This document shows, piece after piece, positions 9,517-18,174 of a stretch of DNA of 42,027 nt. The stretch is taken from positions 1 to 42,027 of the forward strand of contig PMIJ01000219.1 in NCBI GenBank assembly GCA_003157015.1. Direction: 5' to 3'. Each line of letters opens with the position of its first letter. The stretch's first letter is position 1. A program made the position numbers and the translations under genes. This DNA comes from Bacteroidales bacterium (lineage in GTDB: Bacteria > Bacteroidota > Bacteroidia > Bacteroidales > VadinHA17). A model generated the notes under the pieces. It had not been told where the DNA came from and did not search any database. It saw only the letters and a list, made by a program, of their open reading frames with translations.

Positions 9517-10764
9517 TTATCTTCTTATTTGTCCATTCCCTTCAATGATCCATTTGTAAGTTGTCAGGGCCTCCAGAGCCATAGGTCCTCTGGCGTGCAA
9601 TTTCTGTGTGGAGATACCTATTTCAGCTCCCAGTCCAAATTCCGACCCGTCAGTAAATGCGGTTGAGGCATTTGAATAAATTGATGAAGCATCAACTGCT
9701 TTATAGAACAATTGAATATTCTTTTTGTTTTCAGAAATGATGGCCTCACTATGTTTTGATCCGTAATCAGATATATGTTCAACCGCCTCTTCAAATGATT
9801 TAACAGTTTTTACTGCCATTTTGTATGAAAGAAACTCTGTACCAAATGATTCAACAGTTGCTCTTTCAAGAAGACCTGACGGGTATTTTCCAGTCAATGC
9901 TTTGTATGCTTTCTCGTCGGCATATATAACCACAGCTGATTCGGAACACAAACCCAGGAGGAAAGCAAGGTCATTCAGGCGTTTTTCATGAACTATCAGA
10001 CAGTCAAGAGCATTGCAGACGCTAACCCTGCGTGTTTTTGCATTGTTTATGATGAGTCGGCCTTTCTCCCTGTCACCAGATTCATCAAAATAGGTATGAC
10101 AAATTCCTGCTCCGGTTTCTATTACCGGTATTGAAGCATTATCTCTAACATAATCAATCAACGTGCGGCTTCCCCTGGGAATTATCAGGTCCACATATTC
10201 CCTGGCATTCAGTAACTGGATCGTTTCATCTCTCCCTGCCGGAAGAATGGTCAGGATATTCTTATCTATTTCATATTTAATGAGTACTTCCCAAATCAGC
10301 TTCACAATTGCTGTGTTTGAGTGGATAGCATCGCTGCCACCTTTCAGAATGCATGCATTTCCCGATTTCAGGCATAAAGAAAAAACGTCAAAAGTGACAT
10401 TTGGCCTTGCTTCAAAAATAATTCCCACCACACCAAACGGAACTGAAATTTTTGTAATAACCAGCCCGTTTTGTCTTTTATTTTTCATCAGAATATTGCC
10501 CAGCGGATTCGGCAGATTCGCTACGTTTTGCATGTCAGCAGCAATCCCTTCAATCCTTTCGGCAGTTAATTTCAGACGATCAAATCTCGGATCTGATTCC
10601 TTCATTAATGCAAGGTCCTTTTGATTCTCTGTCAGAATATACTCAGTATTTTCAATTGCCTTTTCGGCTATTGATAACAGCATTTTATCAATAATGGCAC
10701 TGTCCAGAACATTTAATGTATGACTGGCTTTCCTTGCGTTTCTGAACTGTGGTGTGCAATCCAT
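9517..10764 (-). CDS. proA: Glutamate-5-semialdehyde dehydrogenase (gamma-glutamyl phosphate reductase)
   Basis: ProA of 415 aa, an aldehyde-dehydrogenase-fold enzyme that reduces gamma-glutamyl phosphate to glutamate 5-semialdehyde with NADPH in proline synthesis. The catalytic Cys250 lies in [14 protein letters not shown], matching the VCNALE motif of the family. [20 protein letters not shown] and [13 protein letters not shown] are further ProA segments. The length equals the usual 415-420 aa. It follows proB by 30 bp and precedes acnA by 20 bp, so proline genes and TCA genes share one transcript. No proC is present in the window. Confidence 0.95.
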   Translation of the reverse strand: MDCTPQFRNARKASHTLNVLDSAIIDKMLLSIAEKAIENTEYILTENQKDLALMKESDPRFDRLKLTAERIEGIAADMQNVANLPNPLGNILMKNKRQNGLVITKISVPFGVVGIIFEARPNVTFDVFSLCLKSGNACILKGGSDAIHSNTAIVKLIWEVLIKYEIDKNILTILPAGRDETIQLLNAREYVDLIIPRGSRTLIDYVRDNASIPVIETGAGICHTYFDESGDREKGRLIINNAKTRRVSVCNALDCLIVHEKRLNDLAFLLGLCSESAVVIYADEKAYKALTGKYPSGLLERATVESFGTEFLSYKMAVKTVKSFEEAVEHISDYGSKHSEAIISENKKNIQLFYKAVDASSIYSNASTAFTDGSEFGLGAEIGISTQKLHARGPMALEALTTYKWIIEGNGQIRR

Positions 10765-10794
10765 CGGATAATTAACTTAAAAAGCTATCAAATT

Positions 10795-11913
10795 TTATCC
10801 CTGTAAAGCTGATTTGGATTTCTCATTTATAACCATATAATCATAGTGAATAAATGGCTTACTGAGTTTTTCTCCAATGTGCTGTTCGGCCTTTTTGGAA
10901 TCATATTGCGATTTACCTATTCCAATATTGTTTCCCTCTTCATCGACAATCCTGACTATATCTCCGCTTCTGAAAATACCGTTAACACGTGTAATACCTA
11001 TCATAAGCAGGCTGGTCGCTTTGTCGTCGAGCAGAGCTTCCCTGGCTCCTTCATTTATAACTACAGCGCCTTTTGCAAAAGTATCGGAGTGGGATAGCCA
11101 TTTTTTTACGCCGGTTTCTCTTTTGCTGTTCGCAACAAAGTGGGTATAAGGAACATCTTTTCTCCTGACAATATCAGATATTATTGAATCTCTCTTACCA
11201 TTAGCTATAAAAACATCGATGCCGTGCGCTGCTATTTTACGGGCAATTGAACATTTTGTTAACATACCACCTCTCCCAAACCCTGATTTTGAGGAAGTAA
11301 TATACTTATTGAGGTCTTCCGATTTATCATCTATCCTTGTAATCAGATCAGTTTCCTTCTTTCCGGGAAGACCTTTGTATACTCCATCAACATTTGATAG
11401 AATAATCAGTGATTTACAGTCCATCAGAGATGAAATGAGTCCCGACAATTCATCATTATCCGTGAACATAAGTTCATTTATCGAAATAGCATCATTCTCA
11501 TTCACAATGGGCAATACATGGTTTTCAAGCATGGCTGAAATGCAATTCTTCATGTTGAGATAATGTCTCCGATCCCGGAAACTCTCTTTTGTGGCAAGAA
11601 GCTGACCTGCCTGAATACCATATTTACCAAAAAGAAACTGGTAGCTTGACATAAGTTTTACCTGACCTATAGCCGCCCATATCTGTTTGGCAGCCACAAC
11701 GTTCGTTTTTTTTGAAGGAGATACTCCGCTCCTGCCGGCAGCTACTGCCCCCGATGAAATCAATATAACTTCAATACCCTGTTTATACAGAACAGCAACA
11801 TCTTCTACAATGCGCAGAATTCTTCCGTCATTGAGCGATCCATCTTCTTGAGTAATAACATTACTACCCACTTTGATGGCAATCCTGTTAAAATCCGGTT
11901 TATTTTTTTTCAA
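10795..11913 (-). CDS. proB: Glutamate 5-kinase with PUA domain
   Basis: ProB phosphorylates glutamate to gamma-glutamyl phosphate, the first and usually proline-inhibited step of proline synthesis. An amino-acid-kinase domain comes first (IAIKVGSNVIT, LISSGAVAAGRSG, NENDAIS, LSNVDGVY) and a C-terminal PUA domain covers roughly the last 100 residues. The frame extends to an ATG at 11976, giving 393 aa, but the 21 extra residues do not look like ProB. A TTG at 11913 gives 372 aa, near E. coli's 367. An AGGAG lies upstream of it at rather long spacing (14 nt), and a TAATTTTG box lies at 11952-11959. I prefer the TTG start, but it is not certain. This is the first gene of the six-gene operon. 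Confidence 0.88.
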   Translation of the reverse strand: MKKNKPDFNRIAIKVGSNVITQEDGSLNDGRILRIVEDVAVLYKQGIEVILISSGAVAAGRSGVSPSKKTNVVAAKQIWAAIGQVKLMSSYQFLFGKYGIQAGQLLATKESFRDRRHYLNMKNCISAMLENHVLPIVNENDAISINELMFTDNDELSGLISSLMDCKSLIILSNVDGVYKGLPGKKETDLITRIDDKSEDLNKYITSSKSGFGRGGMLTKCSIARKIAAHGIDVFIANGKRDSIISDIVRRKDVPYTHFVANSKRETGVKKWLSHSDTFAKGAVVINEGAREALLDDKATSLLMIGITRVNGIFRSGDIVRIVDEEGNNIGIGKSQYDSKKAEQHIGEKLSKPFIHYDYMVINEKSKSALQG

Positions 11914-11976
11914 ATAATAACTATTAACTCCTGGTATAAAATGATTTATCGCAAAATTAATAGAATATGTGAACAT

Positions 11977-12315
11977 ATTATAGGGATATTGAAAATTTCA
12001 GAATATTCATTAATCCAAAATGATTATACCGTTAAGGTTATTAACAGCAGACAATTGAAAAAATGATATCGTTGTACAAGTTATGTCAGAATGCTAAACA
12101 GAAATCTGATACATGACAATTATCATGTATTTGAAGTTTTTATAATTATACACCGGAGTTTTAATATACGGAATAAAAGAAACAAAGAGAATTCTGTCAC
12201 TGATGTCCTCAGATGCCAGGTATGAAATAATTTAGCACCTGAATGATAATATCTTTCGCAATTCCGAATGAAGCGAAGCGGAATGAGGAATTATATCCTT
12301 ATTTCAGATAATAAA
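11977..12315. other. Intergenic region between proB and the GH3 gene, with a small hairpin repeat
   Basis: AT-rich stretch without a convincing gene. It should hold the promoter of the proB operon, transcribed leftwards, and the 3' end of the GH3 transcript. The only clear structure is a palindrome at 12260-12292: AATTCC/GGAATT outside and TTCCG (12262-12266)/CGGAA (12279-12283) inside. It lies just past the GH3 stop and may serve as its terminator or be a dispersed repeat. Confidence 0.55.
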
Positions 12316-14472
12316 TTAATTGACAAGTATTTCTCCCTGAAGTTCAGAGTCTTCAGATGATGATCCGATAAAATACTTCACCCTGCCCGGTTCCAGCACA
12401 AATTTCTGACTTACGGTATCCCAGTAGGTCAGATCTGATGCCTTTAAGGGAATTGTTACTTTCATCGTTTCTCCCTTTTGAGCGAATACCCTTTTAAAGC
12501 CTTTCAATGCAACAACAGGACGTTCAATCCTTGAATCCGGAAAACTTACATAAAGTTGTGTCACCTCATCACTGTCAAAGTTTCCGGTATTCTGAAGATT
12601 AAAAGTAAGATTTACAACTTCATTATTTCTTATTGTGTTTTTATCAGCTCTCAAACCTGAATATTTAAAAGTTGTGTATGTTAATCCATATCCAAAAGGA
12701 AATAGGGGAACATTCTTATCATACATATAAGTTCTGCCATTCCTTATATTATAATCGAGTATAGGAGGCAGCTGGTCAATAGAAGTTATCCATGTCTGCA
12801 CTAACCGGCCGGCAGGACTTACCTTCCCAAAAACAACGTCAGCTACGGCATTCCCCATTTCCTGACTCGACTGGCTGACATGTAAAATTGCAGGGACATG
12901 CTCTTTTGACCAGTTGATTGCGTATGGAAAGCTTGAAACCATTACAAGTATGGTCTTCGGATTTGCAGCCATAACCAGTCTGACCAGGTCTTCCTGTTCC
13001 GTTGTAATTGCCTGTCTGTCGATATCTTCACGACCATCGCTCGGAACATAGTTTTGTCCCCAGCCAAGACCATGACTAAGCGGATGGTTCCCAATGCATA
13101 CGATAGCCACATCACACTGTTTTGCGGCAGTAACAGCAGAATCGGCTTTGTTGCTGCGGGCATATCTGACAATAATATTCTCACCGGCAGCATTCTTAAT
13201 GCCCTGTAAAATACTTATCCTGTAAGGCGGTGTCCCGGAATACCAGTCAGATATAACTGAGTTCGCCGACGGACCAATCACTGCGACAGATTTAATTTTA
13301 TTTTTCAGAAGAGGGAGAAGCATTTCTTTATTCTTAAGCAGCACAATCGATTTTTCTGTTGCTTTTCTGACAAGATCATGGACCTCAGGCTTTGTCCATG
13401 GAGCAATTGTATCTGTAATTCCTATTTCAGCATATGGGTTTTGCAGCGAGCTATCCATCATACCAAGCTTGAGCAGTACTCTTAAATTCCCATAAATAGC
13501 TTCTTCAATATCTTTTTCAGTAATAAGCCCTTTTTCAATCGCTTCTTTAATAGACGGCCTGTAATCGTCGAGAAACATTGTAATTCCTGCCTTTATGCAT
13601 TCAGCTGCTGCCACAGGTAAAGAAGTATAATATGCATGGGTAGTGACAAGTTGTTTAAAAGCACCGCCGTCAGTTGAAATTATGCCTCTTAATCCCCATT
13701 CTTTCATGGCAACATTACGTAAAACAGGGTTAACGGTGCATGGGATGCCATTATATTTGTTATATGCGGCCATAAAAGCCTGTGAGCCTCCTTCTGTAAC
13801 TCCTTTATAAAAACCATAAGAGTAATATTCATGGAGAAGTCTCTCATCGAAATCAGAACTTGTATAAACCCTGTTATTTTCATTGCTGTTGGCCAGAAAA
13901 TGTTTCATTAGTGAAGCAGTTTTCCAGTATACAGGATTATTACCCTGAAGTCCTCTAACAAATGCCGTCACCAGGGTGCCTGTAAGAAAAGGATCCTCTC
14001 CGTAGCACTCCTCAGTTCTGCCCCATCTTATATCCCTCCCAAGGTCCGCATTCGGTGCAAAAACTATCAGCCCGGCAACTCCGAAGTTTTTATTCTGGGC
14101 AAGAAACCTGCTTTCTGTAGCTTCCCAGTCTGCAACTTGTTGAATCATTTCAGGATCCCACATTTCTGCAAGGCCAATTGACTGCGGGAATGTTGTAGTT
14201 GGAGATGCTTTTGCTCCTTTTACTGCCCAGTTTGCAGGACCGCTGTAAGCCAAACCGTGAAGTCCTTCAACTGTATGAGTGCCTTTTATTCCCAGACGCG
14301 GAACAGAAATTCTGGTTGAAAGGCAGTTTATCTTCTCATCTGTAGTCATCAGGGAAATGAGATTCCTGATCCTCTCATCAGCGGAAAGAGTTGTATTCTG
14401 AAACGGATAATTCTGTGCATGCACAAACAGATGCATATAGGTAAGGCTGAAAATCAATATTATTTTTTTCAT
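12316..14472 (-). CDS. Exported glycoside hydrolase family 3 (beta-glucosidase/xylosidase-like)
   Basis: GH3 enzyme of 718 aa from the chosen ATG. An in-frame ATG 8 codons upstream (14496) is possible, but starting at 14472 gives a clean signal peptide, MKKIILIFSLTYMHLFVHAQ. The N-terminal barrel carries GLHGLAYSGPANWA, PTTTFPQSIGLAEMWD, WGRTEECYGEDPFL and the nucleophile Asp268 in GIISTDGGAF. The middle alpha/beta domain starts near KSIVLLKN, and a fibronectin-III-like domain ends the protein. The expected reaction is release of beta-linked glucose or xylose from plant-type oligosaccharides in the periplasm or outside. The PTTTFPQ and EECYGEDP style resembles bacterial beta-xylosidase/beta-glucosidase members. 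No type IX sorting tail is seen. Confidence 0.9.
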   Translation of the reverse strand: MKKIILIFSLTYMHLFVHAQNYPFQNTTLSADERIRNLISLMTTDEKINCLSTRISVPRLGIKGTHTVEGLHGLAYSGPANWAVKGAKASPTTTFPQSIGLAEMWDPEMIQQVADWEATESRFLAQNKNFGVAGLIVFAPNADLGRDIRWGRTEECYGEDPFLTGTLVTAFVRGLQGNNPVYWKTASLMKHFLANSNENNRVYTSSDFDERLLHEYYSYGFYKGVTEGGSQAFMAAYNKYNGIPCTVNPVLRNVAMKEWGLRGIISTDGGAFKQLVTTHAYYTSLPVAAAECIKAGITMFLDDYRPSIKEAIEKGLITEKDIEEAIYGNLRVLLKLGMMDSSLQNPYAEIGITDTIAPWTKPEVHDLVRKATEKSIVLLKNKEMLLPLLKNKIKSVAVIGPSANSVISDWYSGTPPYRISILQGIKNAAGENIIVRYARSNKADSAVTAAKQCDVAIVCIGNHPLSHGLGWGQNYVPSDGREDIDRQAITTEQEDLVRLVMAANPKTILVMVSSFPYAINWSKEHVPAILHVSQSSQEMGNAVADVVFGKVSPAGRLVQTWITSIDQLPPILDYNIRNGRTYMYDKNVPLFPFGYGLTYTTFKYSGLRADKNTIRNNEVVNLTFNLQNTGNFDSDEVTQLYVSFPDSRIERPVVALKGFKRVFAQKGETMKVTIPLKASDLTYWDTVSQKFVLEPGRVKYFIGSSSEDSELQGEILVN

Positions 14473-14666
14473 TTTGTAAACAATTAAAACAGACACTTCT
14501 AATCATTCTATGCCTCTAATTTACAAATTTGTTAAGCAAAATGCCGCCAAAAATTGAGATTATTGATGACTAATCGAAAAATTTCGACTATCCGGATCTG
14601 AATAGATTTAGATAAGTAGATATTTCTTACTATAGATTCTTAAAATATGTCGAGGTAGTTACTTAT

Positions 14667-16847
14667 TTATTTTACCCTTATGATCTTCTGAAGCGAGAAT
14701 GGCTCTCCCTCCTGTGTAATACCCTGAATATTAATTACATATTCTGATCTATTGTCGGAGCTCCAGAATTCCACTCTTGCATCGCCATCCTTATCAGTCT
14801 TTACTGAAGGATTCCAGTAGAGGGTATTTCTGTAATCAGGTATACGGCTATCCTTATTTTCTTCCGATGAATAACTGGGTGAAACAAACGATCTGACAGG
14901 TTCTGTTATTTTGTATGGGAGTCTTATCATATAATCAGGAAGAGGAACACAACTAAAATCACCTGACTTAGTAATCACATTTACTATGCCTGGGAAATAA
15001 TATTTCCCAACTAAATATTTTCCCTTAATAACATCAATTTTCTCCACAATTTCAGGATCAAGATTTGCTACTAATGAGGGATCCTTTATTATTACACCAT
15101 CTATCATTAAAGATGGTGTTGTAGATGACTGATTATCCTCAATCCGATAAGTTACTGATATTTCATATGTTGATTTTTTCTTTTTCAGAGAAACTCCGGG
15201 TAAAAGTTCAAAAAAGATTTCGCTCATAACGGGCAGGCTAATATAATCTGCCAGGATTAGTTCTATATCAGGTTTCCCATAGAATCTTGATGATTTAACT
15301 GGCTGAAAATTTGGATTCAAGAAGTTTCCAATAGCAGTAACTCCATAAATCTTTTGTACCTGCTGGTTTACACTTAGCTTTGAAATATAGGGTGGAATAA
15401 CTCTCCTTGTTGAATCAACGGATACTTTAGATTTAATATATTGATCTGAAAATGATGATTCAATAATAATCTTATGATTTTTGCTTATGTCATCCGGCAT
15501 GAATATTAAATCTTTAAGCCCTTCATCAATATGAATATTGAAACTGAAATTTCCCTCATTATCTGTCTTAGCATATTGAAATAAGGCCTCTTTGCCAGGG
15601 ATGCACATCAAAACTAATTCACCGGCATGGACTGCCTGCTGATCATTAGTCAGAAGTTTACCATGAAGAAGATGATCCTCTTTTTCGATCTTATATTTAA
15701 AATCAGGCAAATCGCCTGAGAGTATGGCTGACCAATCAATCCAGTTACTTGTAACATTCAGAAGAATACTATCCATAACTTCCCGGGAAAGCTCCTTTAT
15801 TTTTTTTCTCTTAATCGCATCTTGCCAGGGCGAACCAAACTCCGTTCCAAATATAAGATAATCATCTATATCCATGACTCCCATTTCATTTGACTGAGGG
15901 GCAATAGATACACTAAGATTTGTTGAATTCGAAGCTTGTAATAACTCATTCTTAAGTTCAATTTCAAGATTGACTTTATCCCTCAGATTACAACTTTCAA
16001 CATAATTAAGGTTAAGAAAATTACTTTTCCCAGAAGGAGTATAAATATATCTTTCCCCGACCGGTTCGCCGTAAGAATTAAATATTGTTATCTGATTAAT
16101 TCCTGAACCCAGTAAAACCTTTGGTACAGCAAACTCAGTGGTTTCCTCAGTCAGCTTTCCAGAGCTTACACGGTTGATGTTCCCATGTGTCTGAATAAAG
16201 ATGTAAATAAGGTCGTTGTTTTCAGACCGGAACCTCTTATCAGCATTTACGAATATTTCCAGGATATCCGGTTTAGAATTATTTATACTGAGGGTTATCC
16301 CTGTATTTTTAATTTTCCTTGTATTATTATTAAGATTTCCATTCTTAATGAAACTGTCTGCATTCAAATTTCTTTTAAAAGCTTTATTGCTCAAAGTATT
16401 ATATATTGCAACTTTTCTCATAAAACAATTATATGGCAGAAAATTTTTCATCCAGCTTGTATATGCCCTAATTGTATATAACCCTGAACTTAGAGTATCG
16501 GGCAGTACAATTTGTCCGGGACCTAAGCCATTATCAACAAGGATCCTCTTTTGCACAACCGGTCTGTTTTCAGTATTCAACAACTCAAAATATACAATCC
16601 TGCTATTTAATGATGGCTTAAAACTCTGCCTGTCAATCAAATAAATATTGAACCAGATATTTTCACCTGAAATATACTCATCCCTGTCGCAGTGAATATA
16701 TATTTCTTCCCTTGGGACTGATTTACAATAACGTGAAAACTTTTGAATAAGATAACCTGGAATATCCTGAGGAGTCTGACTACAAATACCTTGCATAAAC
16801 AAGAGATTTATCAGAAGCAGTATCGCAGGTTTGAATTTCTTTATCAT
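14667..16847 (-). CDS. MG2-like plus TonB-plug-like exported protein, module A
   Basis: Protein of 726 aa with a signal peptide (residues 1-23, cleavage near CSQ). Residues 46-150 look like an alpha-2-macroglobulin MG2 domain (EEIYIHCDRDEYISGENIWF, then VYFELLN and LPDTLSSGLYTIRAYTSWM). A carboxypeptidase-regulatory-like beta domain follows near residues 410-450 (YAKTDNEGNFSF). Residues 580-630 resemble the plug of TonB receptors (IDGVIIKDP, VEKIDVIKG, GIVNVITKSGD), but no beta barrel follows. The end (YWNPSVKTDKDGDARVEFWS) resembles another macroglobulin-type segment. The family is widespread in Bacteroidota but has no function I can name. Fourth gene of module A. It probably acts at the cell surface or in the periplasm with the neighbouring receptor. 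Confidence 0.8.
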   Translation of the reverse strand: MIKKFKPAILLLINLLFMQGICSQTPQDIPGYLIQKFSRYCKSVPREEIYIHCDRDEYISGENIWFNIYLIDRQSFKPSLNSRIVYFELLNTENRPVVQKRILVDNGLGPGQIVLPDTLSSGLYTIRAYTSWMKNFLPYNCFMRKVAIYNTLSNKAFKRNLNADSFIKNGNLNNNTRKIKNTGITLSINNSKPDILEIFVNADKRFRSENNDLIYIFIQTHGNINRVSSGKLTEETTEFAVPKVLLGSGINQITIFNSYGEPVGERYIYTPSGKSNFLNLNYVESCNLRDKVNLEIELKNELLQASNSTNLSVSIAPQSNEMGVMDIDDYLIFGTEFGSPWQDAIKRKKIKELSREVMDSILLNVTSNWIDWSAILSGDLPDFKYKIEKEDHLLHGKLLTNDQQAVHAGELVLMCIPGKEALFQYAKTDNEGNFSFNIHIDEGLKDLIFMPDDISKNHKIIIESSFSDQYIKSKVSVDSTRRVIPPYISKLSVNQQVQKIYGVTAIGNFLNPNFQPVKSSRFYGKPDIELILADYISLPVMSEIFFELLPGVSLKKKKSTYEISVTYRIEDNQSSTTPSLMIDGVIIKDPSLVANLDPEIVEKIDVIKGKYLVGKYYFPGIVNVITKSGDFSCVPLPDYMIRLPYKITEPVRSFVSPSYSSEENKDSRIPDYRNTLYWNPSVKTDKDGDARVEFWSSDNRSEYVINIQGITQEGEPFSLQKIIRVK

Positions 16848-16872
16848 CTAAAACACTTTCGTAATTAATCTG

Positions 16873-18021
16873 TCATTTATCATCTTCCCAAAAAGCAGGT
16901 TCAATATTTGTACCTCTCACTGTACAATCTGCACATCCTTTTGTTTTTGTCAATATTATAATCTCCGGAGAATGAAATGGAGAACCCGGAATATCAAAGA
17001 GTATCCAAACAGAAGTACCCAAACCCGGAAGTTCACTATATCCTCCTATCAGCGTGTCTGAAACACAGTGAGCATAAGGATCAATAATACCAGCAAAACT
17101 ATCTTTTATAAAAATCCTTTTAGCAGACTTTGCTGAAACGCTGAAGTAGCCCAAAACCTTTTCATTTGGATTGTCGGTGCACCAGATATTACTCGGAACA
17201 GAAGAAGGAATTACATCTGAAAGGCCTCCTACCTGAACCATAAGTTTTTGCAATTCCTGCCAATAATTGTATTCATCCTCATTCAGGGAATATTGATTCA
17301 CCAGAATGCTGTATTTTGTTTTCATTCTGTCGGTAACGTTCGAAATATAAGTAACATTATGGCGGTTTATCCTTGCTTCATTTAAAGCTGCTGTAGTTTT
17401 AATATTGATTGTATCAGAATTATTTGATATCCAGCATATTTTATTATGAATATCAAAGGGGAGCCAGATTTCCCATGTCTCTGTATAATCCCATCTGTAG
17501 AACTTACAATTATTTTCGGTATCGTGAGTGTCGAGGTATATCTTGCATCCATCAGTACCCTTAAAGTTTTCATATGGTTTTTCAATAACCGTTTTTTCAT
17601 AATATACGCTGTCAATTGGAGGGACGGGTTTCATCTCTGCCGGATACGACTGGTAGCTGATTATATTATTGCCGTTGTTGATGCCTATGTGGAGCGTGTA
17701 TGTTCTTCCAACCACACCCTGAAATATTGTAGAGTCAGTAATATATGTTCCGGCTACAGTTTCTTTTAAACTGAAATTATTCCCTGCATTATCTGAAATT
17801 TGTACGCTGCAACCACTCACAGGTTTCGCGGCACTTGTTTCCCCCAGAGGCAGTGATTTAGATAGTTTAACTGTATAATGCTCAGGCTGATCAGTAATTA
17901 ACCCCTGAACAACGAGCACTTCCTTTTCTCCCTCAGATTTAGGAGTAAATTCAGTTATACAACTGTTGAAAAGAATCAGAAACAGAAAGAAAATGATATG
18001 ATGTGTCAGTTTAATCTGCAT
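16873..18021 (-). CDS. DUF4249 lipoprotein, module A
   Basis: Predicted lipoprotein of 382 aa: a hydrophobic N-terminus ends in NSC with the lipid-modified Cys at residue 21. The body matches the DUF4249 family, with VVQGLITDQP, VKLSKSLPLG, the KPVPPIDSVYYEK motif and a C-terminal CADCTVRGT(N) segment with two cysteines. DUF4249 proteins commonly sit beside TonB-dependent receptors and may hold the place SusD holds in Sus systems; this is context, not proof. The present start seems secondary. A relic of the original start (ATG at 18167, MKYIT then stop) remains 7 bp from the receptor stop, and about 155 net bases now separate it from the lipobox. The new N-terminus still makes a usable lipoprotein signal. 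Confidence 0.87.
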   Translation of the reverse strand: MQIKLTHHIIFFLFLILFNSCITEFTPKSEGEKEVLVVQGLITDQPEHYTVKLSKSLPLGETSAAKPVSGCSVQISDNAGNNFSLKETVAGTYITDSTIFQGVVGRTYTLHIGINNGNNIISYQSYPAEMKPVPPIDSVYYEKTVIEKPYENFKGTDGCKIYLDTHDTENNCKFYRWDYTETWEIWLPFDIHNKICWISNNSDTINIKTTAALNEARINRHNVTYISNVTDRMKTKYSILVNQYSLNEDEYNYWQELQKLMVQVGGLSDVIPSSVPSNIWCTDNPNEKVLGYFSVSAKSAKRIFIKDSFAGIIDPYAHCVSDTLIGGYSELPGLGTSVWILFDIPGSPFHSPEIIILTKTKGCADCTVRGTNIEPAFWEDDK

Positions 18022-18041
18022 ACTTTCTTATATAAATCGCG

Positions 18042-18152
18042 TGAAATTCAATTTTTTTACCACATATCCGCAGCATCAGGATTAACGAAGAACCGACGAT
18101 CCCGAGGAAATCGGGAGAGAAGCTCGATGCAGTCAAAATCAATGAATTTTCA
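18042..18152. mobile_element. Putative MITE-like insertion in the 5' end of the module A DUF4249 gene
   Basis: The stretch is bounded by imperfect terminal inverted repeats, TGAAATTCA (18042-18050) and TGAATTTTCA (18143-18152). It contains a hairpin, TCCCGA (18100-18105)/TCGGGA (18111-18116), within a longer weak pair GCATC (18073-18077)/GATGC (18126-18130). Module B has only 7 bp between the same two genes. The right end of the element falls exactly where similarity to the module B start codons stops. It encodes no protein. A target-site duplication is not clear, so the mobile-element call is inferred from structure and paralog comparison. Confidence 0.5.
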
Positions 18153-18174
18153 GGTTATGTATTTCATAATTAAT

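Noticed and set aside
11848..12066. Plus-strand 72-codon open frame over the 5' end of proB
   Set aside because: It overlaps proB and its upstream region, has no recognisable domain, and is best explained as a shadow frame.
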